This document shows, in pieces, positions 19,893-23,394 of a DNA stretch of 23,394 nucleotides. The DNA is from Acanthamoeba sp. SK_2022b (lineage: Eukaryota > Discosea > Longamoebia > Acanthamoebidae): NCBI GenBank assembly GCA_027943245.1, contig JANDJZ010000120.1, positions 1 through 23,394 of the forward strand. The letters run 5' to 3'. The translations under genes were made by a program, and so were the position numbers. Under the pieces are notes generated by a model. The model did no database searches, had not been told where the DNA came from, and worked only from the letters and a program-made list of their open reading frames with translations. Numbering within the stretch: the stretch's first letter is position 1; every line of letters starts with the position of its first letter.

Positions 19893-21533
19893 TCAGTCAG
19901 CGTATCTTCGTGCGACCTTTGTGAGACCCGCAGTGAAGTCGCCCCCAGCGTGCACGAAGTTCTTCGGGAAGGGTTGCTCCGAGACTGGCCTGGCACTCAC
20001 CTGCGCACACCAACACCAGCTAAGCAAAAGGATTCAAGAAAATTACAATGACGGCATACCTGATCAAGGCGATTCATTTGATCCGGTGTGAGCTTGAAGT
20101 CGAGCGCCGCTATGTTCTCTTTGAGCTGATCGAGCGTGCGTGCGCCAACGAGAGGACTGGTCACGCCAGGCTTCTGAGCCAGCCAGTTTAAGGCCACCTG
20201 CGAGGGCGACTTCTCGACCTCCTTGGCCACGGCCACCACCTGATCGAGAATCGGTCAGCACATGTGCAGGGTGATGTTGTGATGTTGGGAGCACCTCATC
20301 GAGGATCTTCCAGTTCCTCTCCTCGCTAAAATGTCGCTCCAAGAGAGCCCCGCGCTTGGTTTCAGTAACTTCTTGGCCTCTCTTGTGCTGATGATCTTGC
20401 GGTGTGAGTGATGCCAAGCGAGTTGATGGACATGTTAGGTGCAGAAAGGATGGAAGAGCGAAGCACCTTGCCGGTAAGGAACCCTTCCGCGAGTACACCC
20501 CAAGGGATGATGCCGATATCGGTGGCACGCGCCATGGGTCCGAGCTCCCATTCGAGCGAGCGGTCGAGAAGGTTGTACCTCGTCTGAAGTCCTATGTACG
20601 GGCTATTTGACGTTTGCACGGGCAAAGCTCAATATGGGCGAAAGACAACGGTATCGATAAAAAGCTAGCCGTACCTCCACCCACGCAGCTTGGCGGTAGT
20701 GTTGGCAGTTGCGATGACCCACGACGGAGTGTCGCTCACTGCTACATACAGAGCCTTGCCGCTTCTCACCACGTCGTCCAGGGCCCTTCGCAATATCCAA
20801 TCAGACTCGTGATACTCGCCACCACGACATGCCACACGTGCCTGATTGTCTCTTCAACAGGCGTGCGATGGTCCCAAATGTGCACGTAGAGGATATCAAC
20901 GTAGTCGAGCTTCATGCGCTTGAGCGACTCGTCTACGCCCTGCACCAAGGCCTTGCGGTGGTTACCACCGAAGTTGGCATTCTTCGCCCCCTGTCGCGAG
21001 ATGGATTGATAATGTTGAGATAGTTCCCCTTCACCCACCATGTCTGTGGGTGGCATACCATAGGACTGCCAAAGCCCGAAGGGTTGATGCTGTACTTGGT
21101 AGCGACCACCATCTGGCTGCGGATGGGAGCCACCAGCTCTCCAACGTATTGCTCACTTGTCCCGTTGGTGTAGATGTTGGCCGTGTCTGACGGCGATTTG
21201 CGTTCCGCTATGAGGACCAAGGCCAAACAAACAAATATGAGCGGCAGTGGTACCGACGAAGTTGCCGCCCTTTTCGACGTAGTAATCAAACATCTTCTTG
21301 CTCTCCTCTCGGCCAGCGCCCCATCCCTAGGCGGCCCAAACGACGACACCATGAGCGGGCATATGCAGCGCCAAAGACGAGAATCGTAGGAGTGTGGCCC
21401 GCACCCATTCTTCGCCAAAGGTCATGGCACCGAGGCAAAGGGGAGAGACCCGCAGCCCAGATGCGCCCAGCAGGCGGTAGTCATCCAGCTGCTCCAGCTT
21501 CTCCACAAGATCGTTGTGCGTAGTGGCGGACAT
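19893..21533 (-). CDS. Aldo/keto reductase
   Basis: Nine exons (21533-21405, 21326-21254, 21186-21059, 20990-20842, 20785-20675, 20602-20467, 20387-20295, 20239-20060, 20000-19893) give 368 aa, a normal length for the longer microbial-type AKRs. The NADPH-dependent (alpha/beta)8 fold is marked by [24 protein letters not shown] (catalytic Asp and Tyr), [10 protein letters not shown] (catalytic Lys), DILYVHIWD (catalytic His), [24 protein letters not shown] and [17 protein letters not shown], the last being the cofactor-phosphate region. The enzyme reduces carbonyl groups; the substrate cannot be told from sequence. Intron 4 appears to begin with GC instead of GT (20841-20840), because only that splice gives the family-like EETIRALDDVV without an insertion. 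No targeting signal is visible, so it is probably cytosolic. Confidence 0.92.
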
Positions 21534-21841
21534 GGGGATAAATTGACGTTAGTAGTGCAGTGGATGAGGTGAGATGCTGAGTGCAAGGTGGCGCGTTTAT
21601 AAGCTGTTGGCAGCTTAATTATTCGCCAATAAGCAGACACTTTCTCTGCATTTGCAGGTTTACCAAACTCCGGTTCTCGCACCATTCCGTGAGTGGGCAT
21701 AATGTGGAATCGCCGACATGCGACCAGAGGCACGCAGCGACCACGAATGTCCGCCCACGCCCAGAGCTATGTTGTAGCCATTGAAAGATCGACGGCAGAC
21801 AAAGGGCAGAGGTTGGTTTTGTTATACGCAAGTTGTACAAC
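21534..21841. promoter_or_regulatory. Spacer with the presumed aldo/keto reductase promoter
   Basis: About 308 bp lie between two minus-strand genes. It should contain the dioxygenase 3'-UTR and the reductase promoter and leader. No repeat, RNA gene or named motif was recognised. Short ORFs here lack family features. Confidence 0.45.
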
Positions 21842-22975
21842 TCAACACCAATACGGGGGGCCAGATTTGAAGATGTCTCCCGCGATCAGCGCCTTACGCA
21901 TGGGGATGCCGTAGGTTCGCTCGACCTGGCGCAGGAAGGCGAACTGCTTCTCGCCCTTCTTCACCGCCATCGGCTGGGTAATGGACGTCAGGTTGGGCAG
22001 CGCGACCTCGCCAGCGCTGACAAACGCGTCCTCTTCGGTCATCTCGAGCGCCTGTGCGGTGGTGCACACCTCATACCAGCCCGTCAGCCTTGGCCCCGTG
22101 CCGTCATCTGCTTCCGGGTAGACGACGCGGTGGATGCCTGCCTTGAGTTGGCCTTCGCTCACCTTGACCGCTGCCTCACCGAGCCACAGCACCCCGATGT
22201 CCTCCTGTCCCGCCTCCGTGTTCACTGGCCCGTCGATCCACCGCTCGCCCACCTGCTTGCCCTCTTCGTCGAACATAGGCTCCTTGAGCTGGAGGCCCTG
22301 CCGATCGGAGAAGAATGACACCGAGAGCAGGCCCGGGTCAAAGTGCGGCACGCAGTTGACCTCGTTCACGCTCTGGCCATCGCCCTCAACACTCCGGCCG
22401 CCAGAATCTTCATTGCGGTAGCGCGCAAAGTCGAGCATGCCAAAGTGCTCCTCGTGCTTGTAGCCCACCGGCAGGTCAGCTTGGCGAGCGACCTCACTGG
22501 GAGTCTTCCCGAACAGGGGCTGGCATAGGTATTGCGCTAGTAGGGTGACAATGTGGTCGTCGAGGCCGCCGGCGAAGTCCGGGAGCCAGGCCAGCTTGTA
22601 GGGCAGCCGCCTCATCATCCGGGGGCCGGTGAGAACTCGGAAGCCTTCCTTGTGGTCGGCCAGCGCCGAGTAGCCGTAGGCCATGGGCGCCGCGAACTTT
22701 TCCTTGTACTGGGTGTCGTGTGCTTCGAAGAACGCACGCAGCGCGGACACCTCAGTTCTGTTAAGGCGCATGAATGGTGGAAGCCTCACGAAGCACCATC
22801 CCTTGGCCTTGAAGTGGCTCGCCAGCTCTGCTCCCACAGCAACTGGATTGGCGCAAGGGCCATGTGGAGGAGGGGGCACAGCGCGTTTGATGGCCTTGCT
22901 CATACGTCGAGGGCGTAGCATGCTCAAGTCCACTACATCATGTGCAAAGGGGTTCTTCTCTGCCACCACCTCCAT
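21842..22975 (-). CDS. Isopenicillin-N-synthase-like 2-oxoglutarate/Fe(II) dioxygenase
   Basis: A single uninterrupted exon of 377 aa starts from ATG 22975 (MEVVAEKNPF). An in-frame ATG at 23098 would add 41 residues with no family character, so the inner start is preferred. The DIOX_N-type first half includes KGWCFVRLP and FFEAHDTQYKEKF. The double-stranded beta-helix core shows the iron ligands His and Asp in VPHFDPGLLSVSF, the distal His in KAGIHRVVYP, and a 2-oxoglutarate-binding Arg in PRLTGWYE, where RxT replaces the common RxS. Such enzymes couple 2-oxoglutarate decarboxylation to hydroxylation, desaturation or ring closure of a small molecule; the substrate is unknown. Every other complete gene in the window has introns; this one has none. 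Confidence 0.88.
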   Translation of the reverse strand: MEVVAEKNPFAHDVVDLSMLRPRRMSKAIKRAVPPPPHGPCANPVAVGAELASHFKAKGWCFVRLPPFMRLNRTEVSALRAFFEAHDTQYKEKFAAPMAYGYSALADHKEGFRVLTGPRMMRRLPYKLAWLPDFAGGLDDHIVTLLAQYLCQPLFGKTPSEVARQADLPVGYKHEEHFGMLDFARYRNEDSGGRSVEGDGQSVNEVNCVPHFDPGLLSVSFFSDRQGLQLKEPMFDEEGKQVGERWIDGPVNTEAGQEDIGVLWLGEAAVKVSEGQLKAGIHRVVYPEADDGTGPRLTGWYEVCTTAQALEMTEEDAFVSAGEVALPNLTSITQPMAVKKGEKQFAFLRQVERTYGIPMRKALIAGDIFKSGPPYWC

Positions 22976-23270
22976 CGTTCGTTTCGTGTTCCCTTTTCTC
23001 TTCGGCGTTGTGTGGGCGTTTTCTTGCCACTGCCAAGAAGTACATTCAGGGAACAAAGTCGGGTGGGCAAACAGACTTGGGGGTAACACTATTGTCACGC
23101 GTCGTGTTCGATGGGGAGAGAGCCTTCAAGGAGCAAAAGAGCGCCGCGAGGGAGGATGGGGAGAGCTGGGTGTGTGTGTTGGTGTTTCTGAAGGCAACGG
23201 TAGCACTCAGAGAAAAAGGACCAGAAACAAAAAAGAAAACCATAAACCCAGTCCCAGTGGCCGAGCAAAC
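22976..23270. promoter_or_regulatory. Divergent promoter region, dioxygenase / second RCC1-type gene
   Basis: About 295 bp lie between divergent start codons. The right end just before ATG 23271 is A-rich (ACAAAAAAGAAAACCATAAACCC), as in a short leader. A GT run near 23169-23181 is present. No specific element is recognised. Confidence 0.45.
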
Positions 23271-23394
23271 ATGGAGGACAGGGTGGTGACGAAGATCTTT
23301 GTGAGCCGTGACGACGGAAAGCTCAAACTTAAGCAGAAACTACCAACGCGAACGAGACAGGTGGCGTGTGCGTCCTACCACGCGTGGTTTCTTC
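23271..23394 (+). CDS. Second RCC1-type gene, first exon (partial)
   Basis: An open frame from ATG 23271 runs off the right edge after 41 codons. It starts MEDRVVTKIFVSRDDGK and ends TRQVACASYHAWFL. The last stretch matches the first RCC1 core of the gene at 13372 (KQVACSSYHAWFL), and KIFVS matches KVFVS at the equivalent place. In the upstream gene exon 1 ends one codon after this point, so the edge probably lies at or just before a splice donor. By similarity this is a paralogue in the same orientation. Whether it also carries BTB, filamin and FG-like parts cannot be seen here. Confidence 0.8.
   Translation, partial: MEDRVVTKIFVSRDDGKLKLKQKLPTRTRQVACASYHAWFL

Noticed and set aside
21833..22318. 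161-codon plus-strand ORF
   Set aside because: It is antisense to the dioxygenase; the minus strand holds the iron- and 2-oxoglutarate-binding motifs.

Overview
The window looks like nuclear DNA of a free-living amoebozoan, most likely Acanthamoeba or a close relative. This is inferred from gene content and gene structure; no search was run. The DNA is eukaryotic: coding exons are GC-rich and carry about 69 short GT-AG introns, mostly about 45-200 nt long. Short spacers separate genes in mixed orientation. I spliced each multi-exon gene by hand, and in each the predicted exons close into one open frame that ends at a stop. Most long unspliced ORFs on either strand are shadows of these exons.

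Layout, left to right. (1) 1-477 (-): the N-terminal part of an unrecognised Lys/Glu-rich protein that runs off the left edge, with a possible 5'-UTR intron upstream. (2) 1209-5646 (-): a 22-exon CD36/LIMP-2 (scavenger receptor B) membrane glycoprotein of 782 aa. (3) 6026-9065 (-): an 899-aa nuclear-looking protein with two helicase-associated (HA) domains and no helicase. (4) 9529-10824 (+): a 205-aa RP9 (PAP-1) homologue with a CCHC knuckle and a Lys-rich tail. (5) 10907-12958 (-): a 464-aa MINDY (FAM63) deubiquitinase. (6) 13372-19730 (+): a 24-exon, 1509-aa protein made of seven RCC1-type blades, two BTB domains, a BACK-like stretch, filamin-type repeats and an FG-like repeat tail. (7) 19893-21533 (-): a 368-aa aldo/keto reductase. 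(8) 21842-22975 (-): an intronless isopenicillin-N-synthase-like 2-oxoglutarate/Fe(II) dioxygenase. (9) 23271-23394 (+): the first exon of a second RCC1-type gene whose start resembles that of gene 6.

This is not an operon or a mobile island. The genes serve ordinary eukaryotic functions: endolysosomal membrane and receptor biology, nuclear and splicing-linked proteins, ubiquitin editing, a cytoskeletal/ubiquitin-adaptor scaffold, and redox metabolism. Genes 3/4, 5/6 and 8/9 diverge from spacers of about 300-460 bp. Genes 4/5 and 6/7 converge with 82 and 162 bp between their stop codons.

The parts most worth a second look are the RCC1-BTB-BTB-filamin-FG composite and its apparent neighbouring paralogue, the enlarged CD36-family ectodomain with a C-terminal tyrosine sorting motif, two 15-nt microexons, stop-free introns of length 3n, a likely GC-AG intron, and the intronless dioxygenase among intron-rich neighbours. 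I saw no rRNA or tRNA genes, CRISPR array, transposon or viral gene.
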